DNA of 64,000 bases, taken from assembly GCA_965212145.1 (NCBI GenBank), contig CBDBUY010000002.1, positions 121,192 to 185,191 of the forward strand. Direction: 5' to 3'. This document shows, piece by piece, positions 42,045 to 51,203 of the stretch. Each line of letters starts with the position of its first letter. The stretch's first letter is position 1. The stretch is from JAAEPI01 sp965212145. Lineage in GTDB: Bacteria; Bacteroidota; Bacteroidia; Cytophagales; Cyclobacteriaceae. A model generated the notes under the pieces. That model was not told where the DNA came from and ran no database searches. It was given only the letters and a program-made list of their open reading frames with translations. The position numbers were made by a program, and so were the translations under genes.

Positions 42045-43088
42045 TCAGAGTGAGTGAGAATTCAACTCTTCTTCGAGACTTGCTATGATGTTCTCCATAT
42101 AGTCGTCAAGGGAGAATAATTCTCCATCCAAAAACTCTATGTAAGGGTAGTAATCCGTATAATCGTCATGGGTTTCAAGGATCAGTACCAATGCTCCTAC
42201 TTTTTCACCTTCGATTTTAAGGTCAATATTGAGGTACTCATTTGGGTCGTTACCTGACTCATATGCTTCCTCCATTCCTTGTAAATCGACTGAGCCCTGA
42301 AATTTCACCCAGCGATATTCGATGTGCCCCTCAATTTTAGGTAGTTCATCATTGAAAATATTTTGTGCATTGGCGGAAAGTCCAATCGAAACAATTTGTT
42401 CGTCTCCTTTCGCAAGAGTCACATTCAAGGTTGTTTCTAAACCATCTGTAAGGTTGTATTGTGCAATGAGCGTGAATGGCTTCAGGAAAAGATAGACTTC
42501 TCCATCTTCAGGAAAGTCGAAGGAAGACCAGTCGATGTCCAAATCCAATTCGACCATCAAATTATCATCTATGTACACGTACAGTTCAACGCTCTCTGGA
42601 AGCCCAGTGTCAGTTTCAGTCATTTCAACCAGTTTGAACTTTCCATTATTCGTTTCAGAATCTCCGACTGGGAAAAGCAGAATTAGATCGGTTCCGTCAT
42701 AATTCGGGTCATACACAAATTCCTCATTGACCGAATCCCACTCAAACAATCCAGATGGAGTCTCATCAGTGTTTGGGTCATCTGTCCTTGCCTTACTTAT
42801 GGGGCTTTTCACGAAGAAATGATACAAACCCAAAATTTGGTCTTTGGAGCGATCCGATCTGGCCTGAGTAGAATAATCCAAAAAATGATCCATGAAATAG
42901 GAGGCTTCCATCATGCCGTACATCCCGTCTGATTCTATGAGATCAATGAGATCTTCACTCATCTGAGCAGGAATGTCTTCCAATGCAGCAATTGCTTCTT
43001 CCGAAGAAACTACGTCATTCACAGGCTCATCTTCTCCACAAGAAGCCAAGAATAAAAGTGTAATTAGTAGAAAGGGTAGTTTTTTCAT
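42045..43088 (-). CDS. Acidic lipoprotein of unknown function
   Basis: A 347-residue lipoprotein with lipobox LASC (C17) followed by GEDE. Acidic residues right after the cysteine resemble the lipoprotein export signals described in Flavobacteriia, so surface exposure is possible. The mature protein is very acidic, with many aspartate-rich segments and beta-type alternation, and no recognised domain. It is a single gene with its own terminator; about 70 nt separate it from the DUF1684 gene. Confidence 0.72.
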   Translation of the reverse strand: MKKLPFLLITLLFLASCGEDEPVNDVVSSEEAIAALEDIPAQMSEDLIDLIESDGMYGMMEASYFMDHFLDYSTQARSDRSKDQILGLYHFFVKSPISKARTDDPNTDETPSGLFEWDSVNEEFVYDPNYDGTDLILLFPVGDSETNNGKFKLVEMTETDTGLPESVELYVYIDDNLMVELDLDIDWSSFDFPEDGEVYLFLKPFTLIAQYNLTDGLETTLNVTLAKGDEQIVSIGLSANAQNIFNDELPKIEGHIEYRWVKFQGSVDLQGMEEAYESGNDPNEYLNIDLKIEGEKVGALVLILETHDDYTDYYPYIEFLDGELFSLDDYMENIIASLEEELNSHSL

Positions 43089-43158
43089 AATTGCAATAAA
43101 TCAATATTATTTTGAATTATATGATGTTAGGCGCGTGACGATCCAACTCCCCCTAAAA

Positions 43159-43764
43159 TTATTCTTTATTTTTGTAGTTTTTTTCTCCGGCTTCAATGGC
43201 CACCTCCAGAATGTTCTCCTTTGGAGGGAGTAGACAGGTATAATTTGGGATGTAGGCACAGTAGGGATTGTAAGCCAGATTGAAGTCCAAAGTTATTCGG
43301 TCTCCTTTGATTTGTTCCAGGTCTAAGTATCTTCCCCCTCCATAGGTGGTTTCTCCGCTTGTATTATCGGCAAATCCAAGAAACAACCCCAGCCCGAACA
43401 TAGGCTTCAATACTAAAAGTTTGTGCTTTGAATTGTTTATTTTGAAATGGAGCCATGCGTACTTTAGGTATCTCAGGTTAGTGCCATCTGAATTTCGAAT
43501 CATTACGAATTGTCTGGTCTCGATTTTTTCGACCTTCGCGATCACTTTGTACTTTGTGTCTATTGGGAAATATGCTAACGGCTGCATTTCCAATCCTCCC
43601 ATGACGAATGGACTTTCACTCGATGACTTAAGAAATTTCTCTTTTTTGAGTCGATCGGCCTGGACGCTTTCTTTATAATCCTGGTCATCATTGCCTCCAG
43701 AAAGCGAATAATAGAGTATCAGCCCAATGCCAGCTGCTATTAGCAAGTATTTTAAGATCTTCAT
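43159..43764 (-). CDS. DUF1684-family protein with N-terminal membrane anchor
   Basis: A 201-residue protein: a hydrophobic N-terminal helix (about 4-20), then the DUF1684 domain with FPIDTKYKVIAKVEKIE, LFLGFADNTSGETTYGGGRYL and DFNLAYNPYCAY, the last being the strongest family mark. The function of DUF1684 is not known. The start overlaps the stop of the 1707-residue T9SS protein gene by 4 nt (ATGA), so the two are translationally coupled, an unusual partner for this family. Confidence 0.82.
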   Translation of the reverse strand: MKILKYLLIAAGIGLILYYSLSGGNDDQDYKESVQADRLKKEKFLKSSSESPFVMGGLEMQPLAYFPIDTKYKVIAKVEKIETRQFVMIRNSDGTNLRYLKYAWLHFKINNSKHKLLVLKPMFGLGLFLGFADNTSGETTYGGGRYLDLEQIKGDRITLDFNLAYNPYCAYIPNYTCLLPPKENILEVAIEAGEKNYKNKE

Positions 43765-46700
43765 CGGAGCAAAACTACCGCTCCATATTGATCTTGTAAA
43801 CCAACAGAGGAATCAACAGTGCTTTGGAACCTCATTCGGTAGGTGTAGGTGCCTTGTGGTAATTTTTTTCCTTCCAGTGTTCCGTCCCATTTGAAATTTT
43901 GATCTGTGGCCTTGAATACCGGCTCTCCCCAGCGATTGGCAATTACGATGTTGAATTCCTGAACATTGGGGTTTGGGATTACGGAGAAAGTGTCGTTCAA
44001 CCCATCATCATTAGGCGTAAATGCATTCGGAGCAAAAATCACTGGCTTGCAGTCATCCAGGACCGTAATTCGATCGGTGGTGCAGGTAAAGCCATTGTAT
44101 AGCGTTACTTCATACGTGCCATTTTGAGTGACATAAAGAACAGGATCTGTAGAAATGATGGTTGCATCCGGAACGCGGGTCCATTCGTAAGAATTGAATG
44201 TTCCGGGATTCAATTCAACCCCGGGATCACCTGCGTTTAGGCTACAAAAATTGGCAGTTTCCTCAAGCATCAAATCATCTTCAGTAATAGGCGTCAATAT
44301 CGCTTCAAAATCATCTGTCGCAGAGCAGGTACCTGCTGGATTTGTAGCCGTGACCGAATAAGTCCCTTCCTGGCTTATCGTGATTTGTTTGGCCGTAGAG
44401 GACAGTCCTCCATTTGGCCCAGTCCAGGAGTAGGTGACACCTTCCTCGAAAGTAGGAATGGCCTCCAGGAAGATTCTTCCATTATTGTCACAATCAGGAG
44501 TGGCTGAAATATCAACTTCTAATAACTCCTCCACGGTGACATCCACGGAATTGGAAGTCACAATACATCCGGTCGCTTGATCACGGACGGTAACCGAGTA
44601 ATTGTCAGAAGTCATGGTTGTGAATTGCTGGGTTTGCTGCCCAGAACTCCATTGATAAGTGTATGGGCCTGTGCCACCGGTGATTACTGCCGACAATACG
44701 ATTTCACCATCGCAAGGATCTCCATTCGCTTCTGCTGTTACTCCGTGATTCGGGTTTACGGTGACCTCTATGTCTTCAACTCTATCACAAAGCCCCGTCT
44801 GGGTAGCTGTTACTTGATAGGTTCCGGCCTGATCTACTGTAATGGACTCGCTGAGATTGGAGCCCACAATGGACGGGCCCGTCCAGGAATAGCTGGCCAT
44901 TCCTCCGCTTTGATCAGTCACGAAAACTGGTCCGGATGTTCCGCATACTGATTGCTGCGCATCGAATGCAAAATCAGGTTCGTCACCGGCTACAATATCC
45001 AATTCTTCGGTTTCTACACATCCGGCACCTCCAACTTCGGTTATTTCAATGGAGTAAAGACCGGGATCAAGTCCTGAGAAAACCGTTTGATTGCTGCCTG
45101 TGAGAATCGTATTACCATCTAAAAGAATTTCATAGTCAAAATTTGCCGGGGTATTTGCCAGTGTTATTTCCACTTGCCCATTACAGTTTCCTGTGGAACT
45201 TGCCGTGACAGTCATTGTAGGATCTTCAATCTGAACAATTTCAGTATAAAGGCACCCGGTGACGGTATTGGTCACATTGACCGTATAATTGCCTGGAGCA
45301 AACATTAGGTTATGATTTACAGTGGTGGGGCCGTCCACGTTATTCGGACCGATCGGCGTTGGACCCTGTAGCTCGTAATCAAAATTCCCGGAGGTATTGA
45401 ATTGCAATTCCATGGATCCATCGTCCATGCCACAGCCCTGCGTTGGAGTCGGCGTGATGGACACATCCGGTAATGCCAGAATTTGAATTTGTACTGTATC
45501 TCGGCCAATACACATTGTATTTGGGTCGGTAATTGCCACCGTATAATCAAAAGTCCCGGAGGTGGATGTGTTAATGGCCTGGGTCATGGAAGACCCCACG
45601 ACCGCTCCGTCCACACGCCATTCGTAGGATGCGGCTGGGTTCCCTGCGTCCAAATCAGGTGGCGAGTCACCCAAACAGTAAATATTATCTGGCCCCAAGT
45701 CCACTTCCGGTCTTCCGTCCGCCACAAAGGAGAATACGGTTTCAGATTGACACCCGTTTGGATCGGTTATAAAAACGTTAATTATTGCCTGCTGGCTCAC
45801 TGTTATCTCTCGGGTGGTTTCTCCTGTATTCCAAGTGTAGGAGTACCCTTGTCTATCTACCGGCCAAGCAGACAACACAATTGGTTGGTCACAAATTGTG
45901 GTATCCAAAGGAACTTGCGGTTGCTCAGTATTGGTAGAAATTGTTATTGTCTCATAGATTGATGTGTCCTGATCACATCGGTTTGAAAGGATCAGTTGTA
46001 CCGTGTAATCGCCAGGCTCGGCATAGGTATGCACAGTATCCTGTCCGATGGCAAACGTGCCATCACCAAAAATCCAAGTGAATTCTTCTATTGAATTGTC
46101 GCGACCAATCCCAGAAAAAAATGTAGGTTGACCATTGCAACCTACGTTAGCCACTATGCCAGGTCCGGTCACATTCGAAGTTTCCTCTTGACTAAAATTA
46201 GGAAGACCTAGTCTGGACGTACGGGTTAGCAAATCAAACCCTTCAGGGTCAAAAGATGCGCCTGCATCATCGCCACTCGGGGATGAAATTGTCCCAATTA
46301 ATGTAGAATTGTCAACGGCCATATAAATGACACCATCAGGCCCCATTTGCAATGAGCCGTAATTTGCTCCGGTAGGATAGCCATCAAACTTTGTCGATTG
46401 GATATCAGTGGCGGCATTATCAGCCGAGATGCTGTCTAAATCATACTGAATAAGTCTTGATCCGGCTGCTGCGTTTGTCGTGACGTAGAGTTTTGAAACA
46501 TCCTGTGAAAATTCAAGGCCGTAAACAGGATCATTCTCCTGAAGATCAATTAATCGGGGATTTGATATGGCACCTGTGGTCTGATCAAAATCCAATATTT
46601 CAAGAAAACTTCCAGAGCTTCTAGGAAGAGCTGAAGCTATAAGTTGATTTCCATTGGAAAATTTAATGGCACCCGAGGCTTGTATTTCATCGGTTTCATC

Positions 46701-48884
46701 ATAAACTTCTCCTATTGGTGAATAAATTGTGGGTCCGATTCCAAGATCCCTGATAAAGTTTGATCTAAAAATGTTGTTTCCAAATTCATGGGTGACCAGC
46801 CAACCGAGACCGGTTGACGAACTTGAAGAAAGTTTTTCAGTTCCATGATTATTAAGGGCGATATTTTTCACAATCACCCTACCACGCGCCGAATCGGCTT
46901 TCATGTCTACCACGGCCAATTTATTCTGATATTCACCGGTACCATAGACCTCTTCTGAAGTAAACACATAGAACAGCGTGGTTTCGTCAGTAAATGGCAC
47001 AATGAGAGCGGATTGAATTGCCGTACTATCACCCCCAATACTATCACCGTTTTGCATGACCAGATGATCCTTATTCCAAATGGAAGATCCATTCGTGTAG
47101 AATAGAAGGTCACCGTTGATATCAGAGATCGAAGCACATCCTTCCGGTGAGTCCATGACGTTATCATCGGTTATGGGTCTTGTACCCATTGTGAACTCGA
47201 TTCCCGCTCTCTCACCAAAATACCATTGATTATTGACGGTATTGAGTACTCCATATTCGCTCACTACAATTTCATCATAAGCAGGGCAACCTTCAATACC
47301 CAGTACTTCTACCCAGTAGGTACCCGCAGTATCTACACTGATAAATCGACTAGATTCTCCCGTACTCCATAAATATTGTACTGCCTGATCACCTGCGTCC
47401 AGCAACAAAACCTCATCCACACAAATCGTTGTGTCATTGCCCAGATCGACCATAGCACTGTTATTGGTAATAGTTATGGTTTTAGAGGTGGTCTGAGAAA
47501 TTCCATTAATTGTCGCGGTTAAAGACACATCGTAATTTCCTGGCGTACCAAAGTTTATAATAGGAGCAACGTCATTTGAAACAGAGCCACCTGTGAAGTC
47601 CCAGAAATATTGCTGTGGAACCGGATCCACCATTGGAAAAAATTTTGTTTGATTATTCTGGCAAGAATCACGATAAGCAAAATCCAAGCTGATGAAGGTG
47701 AAATTATAGCCTGCAGCAAAATTCGGAAACTGCCGACCCTGAAAATCATCCATAAACACAATGGGCTGATAAGCTACACTGTCAACCAAGCTGTCAGGTT
47801 GGTTGATTCTCCCGAGGTTAAATGGTGATCCATTGGCTTGCTGATACAAATGATAAATCCGACCGTCCAGTCCTCGTTGCAGTCCATAGCTACGGAAAAT
47901 GGAATTATTCAAAACCGGATTGATCAGCTCAGTCGTGTCGCCCAAATCAAATTGGTACAGGTTGGCTTCATTCCCAGCTGACCCAAACCTGGAGAGATAA
48001 AGCTTACTGCCGTTACCGGACCACTCTATATCGTACACCGATTCATTTTGACCATCGTCGTATCCGGTGTTCAGAACGACCCTGTTAAAGGCGAGAACTC
48101 CTGTAGCCGGATCGAAATCCAGCAATCTGATGTTTCGATTGGCCGTCTTTGGTGCTACTGCCAAATAGGAGGAATCTGCGTTGAAGCTGAAATGAGCTGC
48201 CTCTGCACCAGGTGCAAATCCTGTGAAATCATATGGAACTGTTGCACCTATTCCTCCACCGTCTAGCCTCGTGACACGGTATTGGGAATTCGTACGGTCT
48301 TGTGTGATCAACCAAAAAGTATCCCCATCACCCATGGGAACGATGATCATGCCTTCTGCGGGATTGGCCAGACCTGTCGGTTGATTTATGCTGGTGATGT
48401 CACCAAGAGGAAAGGTTGCCGAGCCGTTTCCTACCTGATTGGCATCCACAATGGAATACTCTATTGCATTCACACCGCCATTTCCCGAATTGGTGAATAA
48501 ATAGTACTGGCCGGGACTTGCGCTCACCGGAGCTGTGGCCACCGGAACATTGATGGCTGAATTGCCTGAAAGGCCACCGAAAATTAGATTGTGACCCCCA
48601 TCAAAGATTTGCTCCCCATCAGAATAAAAGAGGAGGTTGCCTGTGAACTGATCGGTGATCACCGCCGATCCGCCAGTGCCAAAAGGTGTGGCTTGGTTGT
48701 TTTGCAAGTAGGCATCTCTGCCGTTTAGATCAAAAACGAGATTTTGGGACGAATTACCGAAATACCAGTTTGTCTCCGAGATGTTTTGCGCCAGCACCCC
48801 ACTCACCATCAACCATCCAATAAAAAACCTGACCAATCGGCCCATAAATCCAGCGTTCATTTTTCCGTAGGGGTGGCTTTGCAT
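43761..48884 (-). CDS. Giant T9SS type B surface protein (gliding-motility-associated C-terminal domain)
   Basis: A 1707-residue secreted protein. The signal peptide ends near VLAQ; ATGs at 48884, 48860 and 48845 are all possible starts. Two similar modules follow: residues about 38-540 and 555-1000 each begin with WYFG, continue as a propeller-like region with a GNLLFYSDG/GDLLFYTNG motif, and close with a PKD-like domain (YFWDFTGG; FTWIFGDGTF). About 600 residues of Ig/PKD-like repeats (YSWTGP motifs) come next. Residues 1618-1707 (APNAFTPNDDGLND ... VIANRWGEPVF ... GTYTYRM) are a type B sorting domain, which needs a PorP/SprF-like partner; such a gene starts divergently 129 nt away. Confidence 0.88.
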   Translation of the reverse strand: MQSHPYGKMNAGFMGRLVRFFIGWLMVSGVLAQNISETNWYFGNSSQNLVFDLNGRDAYLQNNQATPFGTGGSAVITDQFTGNLLFYSDGEQIFDGGHNLIFGGLSGNSAINVPVATAPVSASPGQYYLFTNSGNGGVNAIEYSIVDANQVGNGSATFPLGDITSINQPTGLANPAEGMIIVPMGDGDTFWLITQDRTNSQYRVTRLDGGGIGATVPYDFTGFAPGAEAAHFSFNADSSYLAVAPKTANRNIRLLDFDPATGVLAFNRVVLNTGYDDGQNESVYDIEWSGNGSKLYLSRFGSAGNEANLYQFDLGDTTELINPVLNNSIFRSYGLQRGLDGRIYHLYQQANGSPFNLGRINQPDSLVDSVAYQPIVFMDDFQGRQFPNFAAGYNFTFISLDFAYRDSCQNNQTKFFPMVDPVPQQYFWDFTGGSVSNDVAPIINFGTPGNYDVSLTATINGISQTTSKTITITNNSAMVDLGNDTTICVDEVLLLDAGDQAVQYLWSTGESSRFISVDTAGTYWVEVLGIEGCPAYDEIVVSEYGVLNTVNNQWYFGERAGIEFTMGTRPITDDNVMDSPEGCASISDINGDLLFYTNGSSIWNKDHLVMQNGDSIGGDSTAIQSALIVPFTDETTLFYVFTSEEVYGTGEYQNKLAVVDMKADSARGRVIVKNIALNNHGTEKLSSSSSTGLGWLVTHEFGNNIFRSNFIRDLGIGPTIYSPIGEVYDETDEIQASGAIKFSNGNQLIASALPRSSGSFLEILDFDQTTGAISNPRLIDLQENDPVYGLEFSQDVSKLYVTTNAAAGSRLIQYDLDSISADNAATDIQSTKFDGYPTGANYGSLQMGPDGVIYMAVDNSTLIGTISSPSGDDAGASFDPEGFDLLTRTSRLGLPNFSQEETSNVTGPGIVANVGCNGQPTFFSGIGRDNSIEEFTWIFGDGTFAIGQDTVHTYAEPGDYTVQLILSNRCDQDTSIYETITISTNTEQPQVPLDTTICDQPIVLSAWPVDRQGYSYTWNTGETTREITVSQQAIINVFITDPNGCQSETVFSFVADGRPEVDLGPDNIYCLGDSPPDLDAGNPAASYEWRVDGAVVGSSMTQAINTSTSGTFDYTVAITDPNTMCIGRDTVQIQILALPDVSITPTPTQGCGMDDGSMELQFNTSGNFDYELQGPTPIGPNNVDGPTTVNHNLMFAPGNYTVNVTNTVTGCLYTEIVQIEDPTMTVTASSTGNCNGQVEITLANTPANFDYEILLDGNTILTGSNQTVFSGLDPGLYSIEITEVGGAGCVETEELDIVAGDEPDFAFDAQQSVCGTSGPVFVTDQSGGMASYSWTGPSIVGSNLSESITVDQAGTYQVTATQTGLCDRVEDIEVTVNPNHGVTAEANGDPCDGEIVLSAVITGGTGPYTYQWSSGQQTQQFTTMTSDNYSVTVRDQATGCIVTSNSVDVTVEELLEVDISATPDCDNNGRIFLEAIPTFEEGVTYSWTGPNGGLSSTAKQITISQEGTYSVTATNPAGTCSATDDFEAILTPITEDDLMLEETANFCSLNAGDPGVELNPGTFNSYEWTRVPDATIISTDPVLYVTQNGTYEVTLYNGFTCTTDRITVLDDCKPVIFAPNAFTPNDDGLNDTFSVIPNPNVQEFNIVIANRWGEPVFKATDQNFKWDGTLEGKKLPQGTYTYRMRFQSTVDSSVGLQDQYGAVVLLR

Positions 48885-48906
48885 TCAAATGTCCTTCCTA
48901 ATGTAA

Positions 48907-48952
48907 CAAATGTAAGAATAGGTAGGTAATTCTAACGTTATTCTGAACGTTA
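48907..48952. promoter_or_regulatory. Divergent promoter region with a 20-bp inverted repeat between the T9SS type B gene and porP/sprF-like gene
   Basis: A minus-strand -7 box TACATTTG (48914-48907) lies 22 nt before the large gene. Beside it, TAACGTT (48933-48939), ATTCTG, AACGTTA (48946-48952) form a perfect 7-bp inverted repeat with a 6-nt spacer. Its core reappears upstream of nrdB at 54649-54666. A regulator could act on both divergent genes here. Confidence 0.5.
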
Positions 48953-49013
48953 CAGTACATGATGATAGCAGACGCTTCATTTTTATATAATTTTCAAGCT
49001 TCAAACAGTTGAA

Positions 49014-50042
49014 ATGCGATTAAGGCAGGTTTTGTGTTTTTGTGTGATCGTCTTTTTGGGGAACAAGTCATTCGCCCAAGACCCTCAATTTTCACAATAT
49101 TATGCGGCTCCACTTTATTTGAATCCTGCTTTGGTGGGCATTCACCAAAAAGGGAGCTTCGGGGTGAACTACCGAAATCAGTGGCCAAACATAGAGGCAC
49201 AGTTCGAAACCTACTCCGTTTATATAGATAATCACTTCGAGGATCAATACTCCAGCGTGGGCATGATCGTGACCTCAGATCGGGAGGGAATCGTAGGGCT
49301 GCAATCCAACACCATCGGTCTGCAATATGCCTATCAGCTCCAACTCAACTATCTCTGGACTTTCAGGCCGGGTGTGGAGGTGGCCTACACCATGCGGGAT
49401 ATCAATTTCGGGAAACTGACCTTTGGGGATCAGTTCGACGCGACGGGCCAGGTAAACCCTGTCTCCGCCGAAACGTTGGATACGGGAGAGAAAGCCCGGT
49501 TTTTCGATCTGGCATTTGGAGGGATTTTCTACAACCCAAACATGTGGATTGGTGGAGCTGTGCACCACTTGACCGAACCGAATCAGTCCCTGACGGGAGA
49601 GAATTCATCCTTGCCAAGAAGGGTATCTGTTCACGGTGGGTATCGCATTCCAATGGGCGTTTCCAGAAGACCAGCGGGTAGGGAAGAAGGAGAAAGAAGT
49701 CTTACGCCCACGTTCAGTTACCGATCTCAGGGAGAATTTGATCAGCTGGATTTGGGCGCCTTTGTGACGTTGGATCCTTTGTTACTGGGCGCTTGGTACC
49801 GGGGGATTCCCGTGAGAAAAGTAGAAGGAGTGGCCAACTCCGAATCCATCATTTTTATGATTGGAGTTAAGCAGGAGCGGACATCCATCGGCTACAGCTT
49901 TGATTACACCATTTCAGATTTGGGAATCGGTACCGGCGGGGCGCATGAGATTTCCTTTACCTATTCCTTCAGCCTGGCCGATCCAAGCAAGCCGCCACTG
50001 GATGCGAGAAGGCTGAGGTGCCCTGTGCCGTTTATTTTTTAA
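49014..50042 (+). CDS. PorP/SprF-family type IX secretion outer-membrane protein
   Basis: A 342-residue protein: a signal peptide ending SFAQ, then the family's opening DPQFSQYYAAPLYLNPALVG and YRNQWPNI, many alternating beta-strand segments, and an aromatic C-terminal end (VPFIF) suited to a barrel. PorP/SprF-like proteins act as partners or surface anchors for specific T9SS type B cargo; SprF serves SprB in Flavobacterium johnsoniae. The divergent neighbour carries a type B sorting domain and is the obvious candidate cargo (inference). The stop overlaps the converging PagL-like gene by 4 nt. Confidence 0.9.
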   Translation: MRLRQVLCFCVIVFLGNKSFAQDPQFSQYYAAPLYLNPALVGIHQKGSFGVNYRNQWPNIEAQFETYSVYIDNHFEDQYSSVGMIVTSDREGIVGLQSNTIGLQYAYQLQLNYLWTFRPGVEVAYTMRDINFGKLTFGDQFDATGQVNPVSAETLDTGEKARFFDLAFGGIFYNPNMWIGGAVHHLTEPNQSLTGENSSLPRRVSVHGGYRIPMGVSRRPAGREEGERSLTPTFSYRSQGEFDQLDLGAFVTLDPLLLGAWYRGIPVRKVEGVANSESIIFMIGVKQERTSIGYSFDYTISDLGIGTGGAHEISFTYSFSLADPSKPPLDARRLRCPVPFIF

Positions 50043-51130
50043 AAAACCCACCCCAACCTCAAGTCCATAATTTCAGCCACATGACCGTGGGCTTTCAGCG
50101 TGAAGCCAAACTGCATGTGATCGGTCATCATGTAGTCTAAGCCGTATCGCTGATACCAGGAAGCCGGCGTTCTTGGATACTTTTTCAGTGTATAAATGCC
50201 CGCTTGCTGGCTGAACGAAAATCGTCCAATTAGAAAATGATGCCCAATCAAGACATTGCCTGATAAGGGACTGTAATCTTCGTTGAGTCGCCGAGCCTGC
50301 TCCTCCCACGCACCATCCGAGAGCATCTCCACACCAATACTTAAGCCGTGATTGGGAGATATTGGTTTTAACACTCCTGCTTCCAATCCCACCACATTTT
50401 TCTGAACTTCCGGCCATTCATCATCCGCATCTACCGTCTTGTTGGTCCATATCAGTTTAGTAAAAAACCTGATGGATTTATCGGTGGGTGGAATCGAGTA
50501 AGCCGGTAATGCCCCTTCATATGGCCGCAGTACATGATCCAGGCCGATTGTCAGCGTCGGAAAATTCATGCCCTTGTTCGGTTGGCGGAGGCCGCCATTA
50601 GAAATGTGTTGATAGCTCACACCAGAATTCAAAGACCAGCTGGGGTTGAGTTCGTAACTGGCGTGTAGACCGACCAGCAAAAGACCGCTTATTTGGTTGC
50701 TAAAGAACAGGTTGTCGGGGTTGGCTTGCTCGTCATACACTTTGGTCAGATAAGATAGACCCATACCGGCTCGATAGGAAAACTTCAGACGTCCTGAAGG
50801 CTTCAGGTAAGGCTCCACGAAATAGATCAGGTTATATGATTGTCCAAGTTGCTTTGGCTTGCCATAATCGAAGATTGAGAGTGCCCAACCCGTTCTGGCA
50901 AAGCAATGACAGCTCTCCCAGGATTCTTTGGAAATGTTAAACCGACTCACTTCCAGTTGAAAACCGCGCGGCACTCCCTGAGCCAATTGTCTGATGTCTT
51001 CACTGTGTGGAATAATGCTTCCCGCCGGATGAAGTTTGGTGCCTAAATGGATGGGCCTTTCCTGTGCACGGGAAACTGCAGAACAAGTCAGTAGAAGGAC
51101 AAAAACTATTTGGCGATTCATCCGATGCAT
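50039..51130 (-). CDS. PagL-like lipid A 3-O-deacylase family outer-membrane protein (acyloxyacyl hydrolase)
   Basis: A protein of about 360 residues with a signal peptide (start at 51130 or 51121) and beta-barrel-like alternation, ending in WVF. The segment QHISNGGLRQPNKGMN carries the H175-x-S177 pair of PagL. Twelve residues after the serine, where PagL of Pseudomonas has the third catalytic residue glutamate, N189 stands. The protein is roughly twice the length of PagL. Removal of an acyl chain from lipid A is the family function; activity here is uncertain. Confidence 0.7.
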   Translation of the reverse strand: MHRMNRQIVFVLLLTCSAVSRAQERPIHLGTKLHPAGSIIPHSEDIRQLAQGVPRGFQLEVSRFNISKESWESCHCFARTGWALSIFDYGKPKQLGQSYNLIYFVEPYLKPSGRLKFSYRAGMGLSYLTKVYDEQANPDNLFFSNQISGLLLVGLHASYELNPSWSLNSGVSYQHISNGGLRQPNKGMNFPTLTIGLDHVLRPYEGALPAYSIPPTDKSIRFFTKLIWTNKTVDADDEWPEVQKNVVGLEAGVLKPISPNHGLSIGVEMLSDGAWEEQARRLNEDYSPLSGNVLIGHHFLIGRFSFSQQAGIYTLKKYPRTPASWYQRYGLDYMMTDHMQFGFTLKAHGHVAEIMDLRLGWVF

Positions 51131-51152
51131 GTTAGCGCTAAATTAGCTGAAC

Positions 51153-51180
51153 AAAAAAGCCCAACTCTTTCAAGTTGGGC
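51153..51180 (-). terminator. Terminator of nrdB-nrdA
   Basis: An 8-bp perfect stem GCCCAACT/AGTTGGGC (51159-51166 with 51173-51180) with a 6-nt loop and, on the minus strand, a T6 run, 23 nt after the nrdA stop. Confidence 0.8.
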
Positions 51181-51203
51181 CCATTTTCGAAAACAAGTAA
51201 ATC

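Noticed and set aside
45483..45962. A 159-codon plus-strand frame inside the giant T9SS gene
   Set aside because: Cysteine- and histidine-rich translation with no motif, opposite a clear coding region with Ig/PKD repeats.
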